A DNA stretch of 64,000 bases from Intestinimonas butyriciproducens (lineage in GTDB: Bacteria > Bacillota > Clostridia > Oscillospirales > Oscillospiraceae). Below are positions 9,021-18,573 of the stretch, in pieces. The translations under genes were made by a program, and so were the position numbers. The DNA is taken from the NCBI RefSeq assembly GCF_004154955.1, contig NZ_CP011524.1, positions 2,604,001 through 2,668,000 on the forward strand, given 5' to 3'. A model generated the notes under the pieces. The model saw only the letters and a list, made by a program, of their open reading frames with translations. It was not told the origin of the DNA and did no database searches. Within the stretch, counting starts at the first letter, position 1, and each line of letters opens with the position of its first letter.

Positions 9021-10373
9021 TTACAATTTCTGGAATGCCAAGGTCTTCACCACCACCGGCAGCACATTCCCCCCGCCCACTGGGGCTCCGATGTCGATGT
9101 AGTCTCCGTTGTGCACCGCCACGCCGTCCAGGCACAGAAGGGGACCGCTCCCCCCCATGGCCTGTCCCAGGACCTTGGCCATATCCCGTTCCAGCACCAC
9201 CACAGGAAAATACCCCCGCTCCAGCAGCGGAGCCAGCCCCTCCCGAATGCCCCGGGCGATCTCCTCCACCCTCCGGTAGGCGGGCGAGAGCTCTCCCGCA
9301 AAGGCCAGGGCCACCTGGGTGAGTCCTCCCTCATCGGCATACCAGTTCAGCTTCCTGCGGACGGCCTCCGCCAGGGCGGCGGCATTCCCCTGCTCCTCCT
9401 CCTGGTTCAGACGGAGGACGGGCAAATTCTTGAGCGGAAACGCCACCTCCCGGTAGAAGATCGTGGAGCCGGACACCTCCATGGAGTGAGCGCCCGCCCC
9501 AACCACGGTGGCCCGGATGGTCTCCGCCCCCCGGACCAGCGTATAGCCCTGCTCTTCAAACCGATCCCGGATGGCCGGACCCAGCAGGGGACCGATATCG
9601 CCGTAGGCCAGCCAGTCCTCCGGCGGAGCCCACATGCAGTCGGCCACCCCGCCGGAAAAGGACAGCACCTTGACGTCTCCCGGCACCGCCCGCTCCAGGC
9701 CGTCCACCATGGCCGAGATGAGGGGCTTCAGCGCTCTTCGTTCAGCCCGCTCCCCCAGCCGGACTCCCGGGTCCGCCGTCCATTCGGCCAGGACCGGGGA
9801 GAGGTAGGTGACGCTCCCATCTCCGGCGAACTTCACCAAACGCCCGCCGATATTGAGACAGTCGGTATCTTGCAGCGCTCCATTTTCGTAGAGCGCCAGG
9901 TTGGAGGTCCCGCCTCCGATATCAAAGTGTAATACCCGGCAATGTTTTTCCTTGGAGTATTCGTCCGCCCCCGCCCCTCGGGCGGCCAGAATGGATTCCA
10001 GATCGGGGCCGGCGGTGGCCACCACAAAGTCTCCCGCGAATTCCGAAAGGGCGTTCAAGACCTCCCTGGCATTTTCTTTTCGGGCCGTCTCCCCGGTGAT
10101 GATGACCGCGCCGGTCTGGACCTCTTCCCGCCGCAACCCCGCGCGCCGATACTCCTCCGCCACGATCTCCCGCACGCCGGGGGCGTCGATGACCGTTTCA
10201 GAGAGGAGGGGCGTAAAGTGGATGCGGCTGCGATAGACGATCTCCCGATCCGTAATGGCGATGCGCGGAACGGAGAAGGGATTGGCCCGGTTTTCCAGTG
10301 TCAGCTTGGAGACTACCAGTTGTGTGGTGGAGGTTCCGATATCGATCCCCACCGATTTGAGCGTCTCCGTCAT
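9021..10373 (-). CDS. eutA: EutA, reactivating factor for ethanolamine ammonia-lyase
   Basis: A 450-residue ATPase of the actin/Hsp70-like fold that removes damaged cobalamin from EutBC. Phosphate-binding motifs are visible: [13 protein letters not shown] at the N-terminus and [12 protein letters not shown] near residue 155, with [10 protein letters not shown] later. The ATG at 10373 overlaps the TGA of eutG (ATGA). A 44-nt gap separates it from eutB. Confidence 0.95.
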   Translation of the reverse strand: MTETLKSVGIDIGTSTTQLVVSKLTLENRANPFSVPRIAITDREIVYRSRIHFTPLLSETVIDAPGVREIVAEEYRRAGLRREEVQTGAVIITGETARKENAREVLNALSEFAGDFVVATAGPDLESILAARGAGADEYSKEKHCRVLHFDIGGGTSNLALYENGALQDTDCLNIGGRLVKFAGDGSVTYLSPVLAEWTADPGVRLGERAERRALKPLISAMVDGLERAVPGDVKVLSFSGGVADCMWAPPEDWLAYGDIGPLLGPAIRDRFEEQGYTLVRGAETIRATVVGAGAHSMEVSGSTIFYREVAFPLKNLPVLRLNQEEEQGNAAALAEAVRRKLNWYADEGGLTQVALAFAGELSPAYRRVEEIARGIREGLAPLLERGYFPVVVLERDMAKVLGQAMGGSGPLLCLDGVAVHNGDYIDIGAPVGGGNVLPVVVKTLAFQKL

Positions 10374-11431
10374 CCCCCGATCTCCCTCAGCATGGCCTCT
10401 ATCTCCCCTGCCGTCACGGGTCTCGGGTTTCCCGGCAGGCAGACATCCTGCAGAGCGGCCGCAGTCAGACCGGGCAGCGCGGCCCTGAACTCCTGTGCCG
10501 GTACCGGGAGCTTGAGAGGGATCTTCAGCCCGGACCGAAGACGAGTCACCGCCGACGCCAGGGCCCTGGGGTTTGCCGCCAGGCCGCAGAGCTTGGCCAA
10601 GCGGGCATATTTCTCCGCCGCTGCCTGCTCCGCGGCGTTGAATTGGATCACGCCGGGCAGTAGCAGCGCGTTGAGCCTCCCATGGGGCACGTGGAACCGC
10701 CCGCCCAAGGCGTGGGCCATCGAATGACAGACCCCCAGCCCGGCGGCATTGAAGGCCATACCTGCCATACAGGAGGCCAACAGCATGTCTTGCTTGGCCT
10801 CCCGGCTTCCGGCGTGGGCTTCCGGCAGGCGGCGGTAGGCCAGCGCGAATGCCTTCTCCGCCAGAGCGTCGGAGAAGGGACTGGCGCCTTTGGCCGCGAC
10901 AGCCTCCGCCGCGTGTGTGAGCACGTCCATGCCCGTGTCGGCGGTGACATGGGGCGGCACCCCCTCCAGCAGAGAGGCGTCCAGTATGGCCGCCTCCGGC
11001 AGAAGGTCCTCCTCCACCAGCGGATATTTGACGCCCTGGTCCGTGTCTGTGAGGACGGCGAAGGAGGTGACCTCGCTGCCGGTCCCCGCCGTAGTGGGAA
11101 TACACCACAGGGGCGGGTGGCGGCCTGAAAACCAGCACATTCCCTTGGCGCAGTCCATCGGGGAACCGCCGCCGAAGGCCACCACCGCGTCGGGCCCGAA
11201 GTCCCGCAGCATCCGCACCCCCTGGGCCACCAGGCGGAGGGAGGGGTCCGGCTCTACCTGGTCAAAGATCTCCACTGCCCCGGTGAGGCGGTTTTTTACC
11301 CGGTCCAGGAGACCGGAAGAGGCCAGGAACGCGTCTGTAACGATGAGGACCCTCTTCCCGGCCAGCCGGTCCAGCGCGTCCATGGGCTCCGGTCCAAAAT
11401 AGAGTTTGGGCTTGATCCAAAAGGTTTCCAT
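10370..11431 (-). CDS. eutG: EutG-type iron-containing alcohol dehydrogenase, first gene of the operon
   Basis: A 353-residue group III alcohol dehydrogenase. It has the NAD(P)-binding [15 protein letters not shown] motif near residue 85 and the metal-binding [12 protein letters not shown] block near residue 230. It would reduce acetaldehyde to ethanol, regenerating NAD+ for EutE. The ATG at 11431 has AAAAGGCAGG upstream. It is shorter than enterobacterial EutG (about 395 to 400 residues) and resembles compact PduQ-like enzymes. A hairpin with the look of a terminator lies 58 to 87 nt upstream in its leader. Confidence 0.88.
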   Translation of the reverse strand: METFWIKPKLYFGPEPMDALDRLAGKRVLIVTDAFLASSGLLDRVKNRLTGAVEIFDQVEPDPSLRLVAQGVRMLRDFGPDAVVAFGGGSPMDCAKGMCWFSGRHPPLWCIPTTAGTGSEVTSFAVLTDTDQGVKYPLVEEDLLPEAAILDASLLEGVPPHVTADTGMDVLTHAAEAVAAKGASPFSDALAEKAFALAYRRLPEAHAGSREAKQDMLLASCMAGMAFNAAGLGVCHSMAHALGGRFHVPHGRLNALLLPGVIQFNAAEQAAAEKYARLAKLCGLAANPRALASAVTRLRSGLKIPLKLPVPAQEFRAALPGLTAAALQDVCLPGNPRPVTAGEIEAMLREIGG

Positions 11432-11488
11432 GGTTTCTGCCTGCCTTTTCCTTGATGCGGTTAGTATGGCAGGTGGATGAAAAAATAT

Positions 11489-11518
11489 AGCTCCGGCGGA
11501 AAATTTTCCGCCGGAGCT
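11489..11518 (-). terminator. Leader terminator ahead of the ethanolamine operon
   Basis: A perfect 30-base palindrome (stem 15 bp) is followed on the minus strand by ATATTTTTT. It lies between the likely promoter region and eutG, so transcription into the operon must pass it. In Enterococcus faecalis, eut leaders carry such terminators controlled by the ANTAR antiterminator EutV. No eutVW pair is present in this window, and I cannot firmly see the dual-hairpin ANTAR site, although GGTGAATGGAAACC just upstream could form one arm with an AxxGxx loop. Confidence 0.65.
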
Positions 11519-11569
11519 GCAAATATTACGCAGGTTTCCATTCACCGCATAAATTTCCCCCCTGCGCCG

Positions 11570-11599
11570 TTGACAGGGCTCCCCCGCATTTGATATCAT
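11570..11599 (+). promoter_or_regulatory. Housekeeping promoter for the small membrane protein
   Basis: TTGACA (11570-11575) and TATCAT (11594-11599) are separated by 18 bp, near-consensus for the main sigma factor. Transcription would start near 11606 and give a leader of about 90 nt before the ATG at 11699. Confidence 0.75.
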
Positions 11600-11698
11600 G
11601 TCTTCACCTTGGGACAGTTCCCAGCGCCTGCCGCACTTCTTTCGTTCAAGAGGCCGGCGGCACAACGGATGCCGGAAATCGGGAAAGGTGGGCATGGT

Positions 11699-12121
11699 AT
11701 GCCGCTCTTATTGTTTCTCTTGGGGCTCCTTCCTTTTGCGGTCGGCGGACTGATGAACTGGGCTATGTTGGCTTATCCGGACGTTTTGCCGCCCTTTTCT
11801 TTGATTGCGATCCTGTTTCTGCTGATCTGGGGGGCAATCGCTTTCTTTGTCAGGCCCCGTGTAGCAGGCGTCCGTACCCTGGCCGTCTGTCTCAACCTCG
11901 CGGCAGGGATCGACCTGATTCTGGTCGGCGTGCAGGAGCTCGTCTTGGGTGCCTACTGGAGTAATCCGGCCGGTCTTTGGACGCAGCTTTACTATTTGCC
12001 GCTGATGAACCTGGGATTTACCCTGACACCCTGGAGCCACTCCGTATTTTCCGCCTATTGCGCCGCGTTTCTTTTGATGCTCGCCGCGACCTTTCTCGGC
12101 GCCCGCTGGCGGAAACCATAG
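11699..12121 (+). CDS. Small integral membrane protein, unknown function
   Basis: A 140-residue protein with about four hydrophobic segments: LLLFLLGLLPFAVGGLM, FSLIAILFLLIWGAIAFFV, LAVCLNLAAGIDLILVGV and SAYCAAFLLMLAATFLGA, ending in a basic tail GARWRKP. I do not recognise a family. The ATG at 11699 is preferred to 11609 because GAAAGGTGG precedes it and the upstream stretch is not hydrophobic. It is monocistronic, oriented opposite to both neighbours, with its own promoter and a terminator at 12160-12189. Confidence 0.7.
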   Translation: MPLLLFLLGLLPFAVGGLMNWAMLAYPDVLPPFSLIAILFLLIWGAIAFFVRPRVAGVRTLAVCLNLAAGIDLILVGVQELVLGAYWSNPAGLWTQLYYLPLMNLGFTLTPWSHSVFSAYCAAFLLMLAATFLGARWRKP

Positions 12122-12159
12122 TTTTTTATGCGCGGCCTGTCCTCTCTCCGTGCAGAGCA

Positions 12160-12189
12160 AAAGCGGCACAGCTTAAGCTGTGCCGCTTT
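12160..12189. terminator. Two-way terminator between the membrane protein and phoR
   Basis: A perfect 15-bp stem without a spacer loop (12160-12174 pairs with 12175-12189) flanked by A and T runs. It ends the plus-strand gene and the convergent pho operon. Confidence 0.75.
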
Positions 12190-12203
12190 CTCATGCGTTT
12201 TCT

Positions 12204-13481
12204 CTACCGGACGGCGGGAAACAGGACCGTGATCTCCGTCCCCTTGCCCGGCTCGCTCTTCAGGGAAATGGTTCCCCCGTAGAGGAGCACAATATGCTTG
12301 ACGATGGAAAGCCCCAATCCGGTGCCGCCGGTCTTGCGCGCTCTCCCCTTGTCCACCCGGTAAAACCGCTCAAAGACCCGCTCCCGGCTCTCCTTGGGGA
12401 TCCCAATGCCGGTATCGGAGACGGTAATGGCCACCTTTCCGTCCCGCTGCGCCGCCTGCACGTCCACCCGTCCGCCGGGCTCATTGTATTTGATGCCGTT
12501 CTCCATCAGGTTGGTAAGCAGTTCACGCAGGCGACCGGGTGCCACCGCCACTTCGGCATTGTCGCCGGAGAGGTTGACACTGATCTTTGCCGCCTCGGCC
12601 ATCTGTCCCAGCGCAGCGCGGCACTCCTCCGCCACCGAGAGCACGTTTGCCCGGTCGTCGGACTGGGGCATGACCACGGATTCCAGCTCGGAGATCTTCA
12701 GCACGTCGTTGATGAGCTCAATGAGCCGGTCCACCTCCACGCCGATCATGGTGATGAAGCGTTTCTGATCTTCCGGGTCCTTCACCATGCCCGAGGACAT
12801 CATATCGGTAAAGCCCTTGATGCTGGTCAGGGGGGTCTTGAGCTCGTGGGACACATTGGCGGCAAATTCGCTCCGCACGGTCTGGAGCTTCTCGCCCTCC
12901 TGCTCCAGCTCCTCCTCCTTCTGCTCCAGGGGCTGGGCCGTGTGGTCCGCCAGCTTTCGGGCCAGTACAAGCATGAGGACCAGCGCCACGACTGCGGCCG
13001 CCAGGAATCCGACCAGGCCCTGAAGAACCAGGGCGTTCACTGAAGAGATGGGCATGGAGAGGCGCCCCACGTTCCCATCGGTGAACTGTTTCGCCTCATA
13101 GAGGAGCATCTCGCCGGTGGTGTCCGACTTACGCTCCGCCTCACCCCAGCCGGTCGCAAGCGCGGACTGGAACTCGGGCCGGTCCGCGTGGTTCTCCGTA
13201 ACCTGCCCATAGGTGTCGGAGAGCACCTCGCCCTCCGGGGAGATAATGGTCAGCCGTTTGTCCGGCGCGGCGGTGTGGAGCTGCTGCGACCAAGCCTCAG
13301 CATCCGTATAATAGTTCTGGGCGTCCATCAGGTTCAGCAGCTCTACCAGAGTCTGCCGGGCGGAAGAGAGCTCCCGGTCCCGGTAGACCCAGACCCCAAA
13401 GGCGCTGGAAAGCGCGATCCCCAAGGTGGCAATGAGTAAGAAATAAGTAGTCAAACGTCTTTTCACAGAAAAGGCCCCCAT
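12204..13481 (-). CDS. phoR: PhoR-like sensor histidine kinase of the phosphate system
   Basis: A 425-residue membrane kinase. It has an N-terminal membrane helix (residues about 10-30), an extracytoplasmic sensing region, a second helix near 152-172, then the dimerisation domain with the phosphoacceptor in ANVSHELKTPLTSI, and an ATPase domain with NLMENGIKYNEPGG (N box), SDTGIGIP (G1) and GGTGLGLSIVKHI (G2). It would phosphorylate the adjacent response regulator. It lies 23 nt downstream of phoB and directly after the pst-phoU cluster, which supports phosphate sensing. Confidence 0.88.
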   Translation of the reverse strand: MGAFSVKRRLTTYFLLIATLGIALSSAFGVWVYRDRELSSARQTLVELLNLMDAQNYYTDAEAWSQQLHTAAPDKRLTIISPEGEVLSDTYGQVTENHADRPEFQSALATGWGEAERKSDTTGEMLLYEAKQFTDGNVGRLSMPISSVNALVLQGLVGFLAAAVVALVLMLVLARKLADHTAQPLEQKEEELEQEGEKLQTVRSEFAANVSHELKTPLTSIKGFTDMMSSGMVKDPEDQKRFITMIGVEVDRLIELINDVLKISELESVVMPQSDDRANVLSVAEECRAALGQMAEAAKISVNLSGDNAEVAVAPGRLRELLTNLMENGIKYNEPGGRVDVQAAQRDGKVAITVSDTGIGIPKESRERVFERFYRVDKGRARKTGGTGLGLSIVKHIVLLYGGTISLKSEPGKGTEITVLFPAVR

Positions 13482-13504
13482 CCCAAATCAGAGATAGCCG
13501 TTCA

Positions 13505-14173
13505 TCACGGCATTTTATAACCCACGCCACGAACAGTCTGGATATAACCGTCTCCCAGCTTCTGGCGGAGGGTTTTCACATGCATATCCACTGTGCGGGT
13601 CTCGCCGGCAAAGTCGTAGTCCCACACCGCCTGGAGGATATCGTCCCGCGTGAGTACCATGCCGTGCCGCGAGGCCAAGAGGCGCAGCAGTTCAAACTCC
13701 TTATACGTAAGTTCCACCAGGGCGCCGTTTTTCCGCACCTCTCTGGCGGCCGGATCGATCTCCAGGTCGCCGCAGGTGATGACCGCCTCGCTCCTGGGCC
13801 GGCCGGTGCGGCGGAGCAGCGCCTTGACCCTGGCCTGAAGCTCCATAATGCCGAAGGGCTTGACCACATAGTCGTCTGCCCCGCCCTCCAGGCCCTTGAC
13901 CTTATCCATCTCGGAGGTCCTTGCGGTGAGCATCAGGACCGGCACATCCCCCAGGTCCGCGTCGGCCCGGAGACGGCGGAGGATCTCCAGACCGTCCATG
14001 CCAGGCAGCATGATATCCAGAATGAAGAGGGATGGCTTCAGCTCCCCGCCCGTCTCAAAGTAGGCCTCGCCCGACTCAAAGCAGCCCACCTCATACCCCA
14101 CGGAACGAAAATAGTAGCGCAGCATCTCCCGGATGCTCTCATCATCCTCAATGATCACAATGGTCTCTGGCAT
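13505..14173 (-). CDS. phoB: PhoB/PhoP-like response regulator, OmpR family
   Basis: A 222-residue regulator with a receiver domain (acidic pair in IIEDDES, phosphorylated Asp in FILDIMLPGMDG, Lys in DDYVVKPF) and an OmpR-type winged helix (ELTYKEFELLRLLASR, RTVDMHVKTLRQKLGD, VRGVGYKM). The ATG at 14173 has GAGGAGG upstream; the 26 extra codons above it are not conserved-looking. It probably binds the TTTACA repeats upstream of pstS. Naming PhoB or PhoP is by genomic context. Confidence 0.88.
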   Translation of the reverse strand: MPETIVIIEDDESIREMLRYYFRSVGYEVGCFESGEAYFETGGELKPSLFILDIMLPGMDGLEILRRLRADADLGDVPVLMLTARTSEMDKVKGLEGGADDYVVKPFGIMELQARVKALLRRTGRPRSEAVITCGDLEIDPAAREVRKNGALVELTYKEFELLRLLASRHGMVLTRDDILQAVWDYDFAGETRTVDMHVKTLRQKLGDGYIQTVRGVGYKMP

Positions 14174-14256
14174 TGTCTCGTCCTCCTCATGCTTCCCTTT
14201 TCTCTCGCGGCGCTCCACCGCCGCCGGAGCGCCGCTATTTTGACGGTTCAAAAGGC

Positions 14257-14285
14257 GGAACAGGTCCGCGGTGCGGACCTGTTCC
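14257..14285 (-). terminator. Hairpin terminator between phoU and phoB
   Basis: A perfect 13-bp stem (14257-14269 with 14273-14285) and 3-nt loop, followed on the minus strand by CCTTTTG. It would reduce read-through from pst-phoU, so phoBR may also have its own promoter. Confidence 0.65.
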
Positions 14286-14337
14286 GGCGCCGTCTGTAAA
14301 CTTCACTGTTTGGCTGCTCCGCTCGCCTTCGCGCTTC

Positions 14338-14976
14338 TCAGAGCTCTCCTGTGACGCAGAATATCGCCCACTGGGCGATATTAACCGCGTGGTCGGCGAT
14401 CCTCTCCAAGTACTTTGCAATGATGATAAAGTCGATGGAAAGATCCGCCTCGTCCAGGTTGTCCGCCACCTGGTTGATCAGGTCCCCCTTGATCTTCCGG
14501 AAGAGCTCATCCACCTCGTCGTCCAGGTTGACCACGGCGTGGGCGGTCTCCACATCCCGCCCGGTATAGGACGAAATGGCCTGCCGCACCATGAGCCCTG
14601 CCTTGCAGGCCATCACACCGATGTCCTGAGGCACCTTGACCTCCCCCTGCCTGGAGAACAGCAGGGAAATCTCTGCGATATTGGCCGCCTGGTCGCCGAT
14701 GCGCTGGAGGTCAGTGACCATCTTCATGGCCGCTGAAATGGCCCGCAGGTCCCGGGCCACCGGCTGCTGCCGCAGCAGGAGCTGGAGGCAGCGGTTCTCA
14801 ATATCCCGCTCCATCTGGTCCATGGAGGCCGTCATGTCGATGGCCGCCTTGGCATGGGCCTCGTCGTCCGTGGAGAGGCTTTCCGTCACTACATCGATGG
14901 CGTCCTGAGCGGTACGCGCCATGGCCGTCAGCGCCTCATTGAGCTCCAGCAGTTCCGCGTCAAATGTTTTTCTCAT
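14338..14976 (-). CDS. phoU: PhoU, phosphate signalling protein
   Basis: A 212-residue all-helical protein made of two similar three-helix repeats, each with the metal-binding ERxxDxxxN/A pattern: LQRIGDQAANIAE near residue 91 and LERIADHAVNIAQ near residue 190. PhoU links the Pst transporter to PhoR and dampens signalling when phosphate is ample. The ATG at 14976 has AAGGAGG upstream and follows pstB by 15 nt. Confidence 0.95.
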   Translation of the reverse strand: MRKTFDAELLELNEALTAMARTAQDAIDVVTESLSTDDEAHAKAAIDMTASMDQMERDIENRCLQLLLRQQPVARDLRAISAAMKMVTDLQRIGDQAANIAEISLLFSRQGEVKVPQDIGVMACKAGLMVRQAISSYTGRDVETAHAVVNLDDEVDELFRKIKGDLINQVADNLDEADLSIDFIIIAKYLERIADHAVNIAQWAIFCVTGEL

Positions 14977-14991
14977 GTGCTCGTGCCCTCC

Positions 14992-15747
14992 TTAGCCGAA
15001 ACGGCCCGTAATGTAGTCCTCTGTCCTCTTGTCCTTCGGGACGGAGAAGAGCTGGCTGGTATCTCCATATTCGATAAGCTCGCCCAGCAGGAAGAAGGCG
15101 CACTTGTCGGAGATACGGGTGGCCTGCTGCATGTTGTGGGTCACAATTACTATTGTATAGGAATTTTTCAAATCTGCAATCAAATCTTCGATTTTTGAGG
15201 TAGAAATTGGGTCCAGCGCGGAGGTCGCCTCGTCCATCAGGAGGATATCCGGCTCCACGGCCAGCGCGCGTGCGATGCAGATGCGCTGCTGCTGGCCGCC
15301 GGAGAGGCCCAGCGCGGACTTTTTGAGCCTGTCCTTCACCTCATCCCAGATGGCCGCGCCCCGCAGGGAGCGCTCCACGATCTCATCCAGCTTGGCCTTG
15401 TTCCGGATGCCGTGGGTCCGGGGCCCGTAGGCAATGTTGTCATAGATGGACATAGGGAAGGGATTGGGCTTCTGAAACACCATGCCGATCTGCTTGCGCA
15501 GCCAGGTCACGTCCACGTCAGGGTCGTAGATCTCCTTGCCGCGGTACTGCACGCTGCCGGTAATCGTGACGCCCGGCACCAGGTCGTTCATCCGGTCCAG
15601 CGTCTTGAGGAAGGTGGACTTGCCGCAGCCGGATGGCCCGATGAGGGCAGTGACCTCCCGCGCCGGAATGTCGATGCTGACGCCCTTCAGCGCCTGGGTC
15701 TGCCCATAATAGAGGTCCAGATTCCCGGCCGATAAGATTGCTTCCAT
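14992..15747 (-). CDS. pstB: PstB, phosphate ABC transporter ATPase
   Basis: A 251-residue ABC ATPase with Walker [10 protein letters not shown] (residue 38), Q-loop [15 protein letters not shown] (diagnostic for PstB), signature LSGGQQQR, Walker [13 protein letters not shown] and switch histidine in IVTHNMQQA. It powers phosphate import through PstCA. AGGTTACGTT precedes the ATG at 15747, 11 nt after pstA. Confidence 0.97.
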   Translation of the reverse strand: MEAILSAGNLDLYYGQTQALKGVSIDIPAREVTALIGPSGCGKSTFLKTLDRMNDLVPGVTITGSVQYRGKEIYDPDVDVTWLRKQIGMVFQKPNPFPMSIYDNIAYGPRTHGIRNKAKLDEIVERSLRGAAIWDEVKDRLKKSALGLSGGQQQRICIARALAVEPDILLMDEATSALDPISTSKIEDLIADLKNSYTIVIVTHNMQQATRISDKCAFFLLGELIEYGDTSQLFSVPKDKRTEDYITGRFG

Positions 15748-15758
15748 AACGTAACCTC

Positions 15759-16613
15759 CTATCCCTGCCGCTGCTTGAGCTTTTTGCCCACAAAATTGGC
15801 GGCGAGATTGATGATGAGGGTGAGAATCATAAGGATGGCGGCGATGGCGAAAGCCACCTCAAACTCTCCCTGTTCCTTGGCATAGACGTAAAGGGCCACG
15901 GTCAGTGTGGCGCCGGAGCTGGTGAGCCCGGTGAAGAAGCCGTTGAGGGCATGGGCGAAGCCGGCGGTAAAGAGAAGGGCGGCGGATTCGCCCACGATCC
16001 GTCCGATGGCCAGGATACAGCCGGTGACGATGCCGTCAATGGAGCAGGGCAGCACGATGGTACGGATCATATGCCACTTTCCGCTCCCCAGGCCCAGCGC
16101 CCCCTCCCGATAGGAGGCGGGCACGGTTTTCAGGGATTCCTGGGTGGTACGCACGATGGTGGGCAGGGTCATGATGACCAGCGTGAGCGCGCCCGCCAGC
16201 AGGCTTTTGCCCAGCAGGGGGGTGAAGATGAGCATGCCCACCAGTCCGTAGATGATGGAGGGGATGCCGGTGAGGGTCTCGGTGGCGAATTCAATGACGG
16301 TCACCAGCTTTCGGTTCCGGGCGTACTCGGTGAGGTAAATGGCGGCGCCCACGCCCAGAGGCAGCACGATCACCAGTGTGGCGATGACAATATAGAGCGT
16401 GTTGAGGATATCGGGCAGAATGCCGATGTTGTCCGACAGGTAGCTGGGCTTGGTAGAGATGAGGTTCCACGTCACATGGGGAAGGCCCCGGTAGAAGATA
16501 TAGCCGATCATGAACACCAGCAGGGCACAGGTGAGAAAGGCGCAGAGATAGAGCAGGCAGCGCAGGGTCTTGTCATAGAGCTTTCGTGCGCCGGAGAGCT
16601 TTTCCATATCCAT
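15759..16613 (-). CDS. pstA: PstA, phosphate ABC transporter permease
   Basis: A 284-residue permease with six predicted membrane segments and the cytoplasmic coupling motif ([20 protein letters not shown]). [19 protein letters not shown] is typical of PstA. It pairs with PstC to form the phosphate channel. It follows pstC with a gap of 4 nt. Confidence 0.95.
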   Translation of the reverse strand: MDMEKLSGARKLYDKTLRCLLYLCAFLTCALLVFMIGYIFYRGLPHVTWNLISTKPSYLSDNIGILPDILNTLYIVIATLVIVLPLGVGAAIYLTEYARNRKLVTVIEFATETLTGIPSIIYGLVGMLIFTPLLGKSLLAGALTLVIMTLPTIVRTTQESLKTVPASYREGALGLGSGKWHMIRTIVLPCSIDGIVTGCILAIGRIVGESAALLFTAGFAHALNGFFTGLTSSGATLTVALYVYAKEQGEFEVAFAIAAILMILTLIINLAANFVGKKLKQRQG

Positions 16614-16617
16614 GTTC

Positions 16618-17493
16618 TTACTTCTCCTTGTTCCGCTTCAGGAGCGCGTTGAGGGTGACATTGATGAGCATAATGAAGAGGAAGAGCACCAGGGCGATGG
16701 AAAAGAGCGCCTGCCGCTGAAGCCCCGAGGAGTAGGACATCTCGCTGGCCACGGCGGTGGTAAGGAACCGGACGCTCTGGAAGAGGGAGGGCATATTGGC
16801 CACGTTGCCGGCCACCATCATGACGGCCATGGCTTCGCCGATGGCCCGGCCGATGCCCAGGACGATGGAGGCGGCGATGCCGCTCTTGGCCGCCGGGACG
16901 GAGACCCGGAAATAGGTCTCGATCTCCGTGGCGCCCAGCGCCAGGGACGCCTCCTCGTATTCCTTGGGCACAGCGTTGAGCGCGGTCTCGGAGACAGAGA
17001 TGATGGAGGGCAGGATCATAATGGCCAGCACCACAATGGCCGCCAGGAGACAGGCGCCGTCGGCCAGGCCGAAGGCCGTACGAATGGCAGGCACCAAAAT
17101 GATCATGCCTACCAGGCCGTAGACCACCGAGGGAATGCCCGCCAGCAGGTCCACGGCGGGGCGGACCAGCCCTGCCAGCGGTCTGGGGGCCACCTTGGCG
17201 AGAAATACCGCCGTCATAAAGCCCACGGGAACACCGATGAGGATGGCTCCCGCAGTGCCGTAAATCGATGTGAGAATGAAGGGGAGAATCCCAAACTTGG
17301 GCTCCGCCGCCGTGGAAGCCCAGGTCTTGCCGAAGAGGAAGTCCACCAGGCCGATCTCCCGGATGGCGGGCAGGCCCGCGGCGATGAGATAAATACTGAT
17401 AAGCAGGACAAAGCCGATGGTGACGACGCCGAAGAGCAGGAAGACCAGGTGCATCGTCTGTTCCAAGGCATTATGGGCGCCGCTGTGTTTCAT
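16618..17493 (-). CDS. pstC: PstC, phosphate ABC transporter permease
   Basis: A 291-residue permease with six membrane segments. It has FLFGKTWAS at the N-terminal side, AVDLLAGIPSVVYGLVGM in the centre and the coupling motif EEASLALGATEIETYFRV. It partners with PstA. The ATG at 17493 follows a 147-nt gap after pstS that contains an imperfect hairpin, as expected if pstS is expressed more strongly than the rest. Confidence 0.95.
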   Translation of the reverse strand: MKHSGAHNALEQTMHLVFLLFGVVTIGFVLLISIYLIAAGLPAIREIGLVDFLFGKTWASTAAEPKFGILPFILTSIYGTAGAILIGVPVGFMTAVFLAKVAPRPLAGLVRPAVDLLAGIPSVVYGLVGMIILVPAIRTAFGLADGACLLAAIVVLAIMILPSIISVSETALNAVPKEYEEASLALGATEIETYFRVSVPAAKSGIAASIVLGIGRAIGEAMAVMMVAGNVANMPSLFQSVRFLTTAVASEMSYSSGLQRQALFSIALVLFLFIMLINVTLNALLKRNKEK

Positions 17494-17556
17494 ATCGCGT
17501 CCAGACCTTTCCCGAAGTTTTTATCTGTCATTTACAAACTTTACATTGTCTCTTAG

Positions 17557-17602
17557 AAAAAACCCCCGGCCGGGTGTTCCGCGGATCGGCACGGGAGTTT
17601 TT
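17557..17602 (-). terminator. Imperfect hairpin between pstS and pstC, probable partial terminator
   Basis: Read on the minus strand the sequence AAAAACTCCCGTGCCG pairs with CGGCCGGGGGTTTTT with small mismatches and ends in a T run. Its position after the binding-protein gene fits the common arrangement in which part of the transcript stops here, giving more PstS than permease. Confidence 0.6.
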
Positions 17603-17640
17603 CCTGGGTGCTGTCGAAGAGGGGGAAGAGGGGGGCTTTC

Positions 17641-18528
17641 TTACTTTGCAACAGGCACCGCACCGGCGGCAGCGATGATCTCATTGGCATCGGCGCTGGT
17701 GGCGAAATCGAAGAAGGCCTGAGCGGCTTCGCTGAGGGCCTCGCCGGTGCGGGTGGCCAGGACGAAGGGGCGCTGAATGGTGTAGGTGCCGTCCAGCACG
17801 GTCTCCTCAGAGGGGGCCACGCCGCCCACGGTCAGAGCTTTGACGCTGTCCTTCACAGCGGAGAGGGAGGCGTAGCCGATGGCGTTGGGGTTGCCGGCCA
17901 CAGTGGTGATCACATCGCCGGTGGAGGTCAGCTCCTGGTTGTACTTGCAGGCTTCCTTGGTGCCTGTGATCGTCTCGAAGCCGTCCCGGGTGCCGGACCC
18001 GGCCTCACGGCCGATGAGGGAGATCTCCAGGTCGTCACCGCCCACGTCCTTCCAATTGGTGATCTCGCCGGTGTAGATCTGGGCGATCTGCTCCACGCTG
18101 AGGTCGCTCACAGGATTGGCGGGGTTGACGATGATGGCGATGCCGTCCAGCGCCACGATAGTCTCGGTGAGGGAGGCTTTCTCCTCATCCTTCAGGGCGC
18201 GGCTGGAAAGGCCGATGTCGCAGGTGCCGTCGATGGCGGCCTGGATGCCGGTTCCGGAGCCGGTGGGGTTATAGGTGAAGTTGACGTCGGGATTCATCTC
18301 CATGAAAGCCTCACCCAGGGAGCCGATGATCTTCTCCATGGAAGTCGAGCCGTCGGTGGCCACATTCCCGGAGAGCTTGGCCGGCTCGGAAGAGGTCTGG
18401 GCGGGCTCCACGGAGGCGGGCGCCTGGGTGGGCTCAGCAGAGGGGGTGCCGCTGCCGCTGTTGGAGCAGCCCGCGAAGAGGCCCGCGCACAGGGTCAGGG
18501 AGAGCAGCATTGCAAGCGATTTCTTCAT
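17641..18528 (-). CDS. pstS: PstS, phosphate-binding lipoprotein
   Basis: A 295-residue lipoprotein. The signal peptide MKKSLAMLLSLTLCAGLFAGC ends in the lipobox LFAGC (Cys about residue 21), followed by a Ser/Pro/Thr linker. The phosphate-binding loops are visible: DGSTSMEKIIGSLG, NPTGSGTGIQAAIDGTCDIGLSSR and GREAGSGTRDGFE. It delivers phosphate to PstCAB. It is the first gene of pstSCAB-phoU and sits behind TTTACA repeats. Confidence 0.96.
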   Translation of the reverse strand: MKKSLAMLLSLTLCAGLFAGCSNSGSGTPSAEPTQAPASVEPAQTSSEPAKLSGNVATDGSTSMEKIIGSLGEAFMEMNPDVNFTYNPTGSGTGIQAAIDGTCDIGLSSRALKDEEKASLTETIVALDGIAIIVNPANPVSDLSVEQIAQIYTGEITNWKDVGGDDLEISLIGREAGSGTRDGFETITGTKEACKYNQELTSTGDVITTVAGNPNAIGYASLSAVKDSVKALTVGGVAPSEETVLDGTYTIQRPFVLATRTGEALSEAAQAFFDFATSADANEIIAAAGAVPVAK

Positions 18529-18573
18529 TGTTTTTCATTCTCCAATCCATATAGGTTTCTCGGAACAGCTTTC

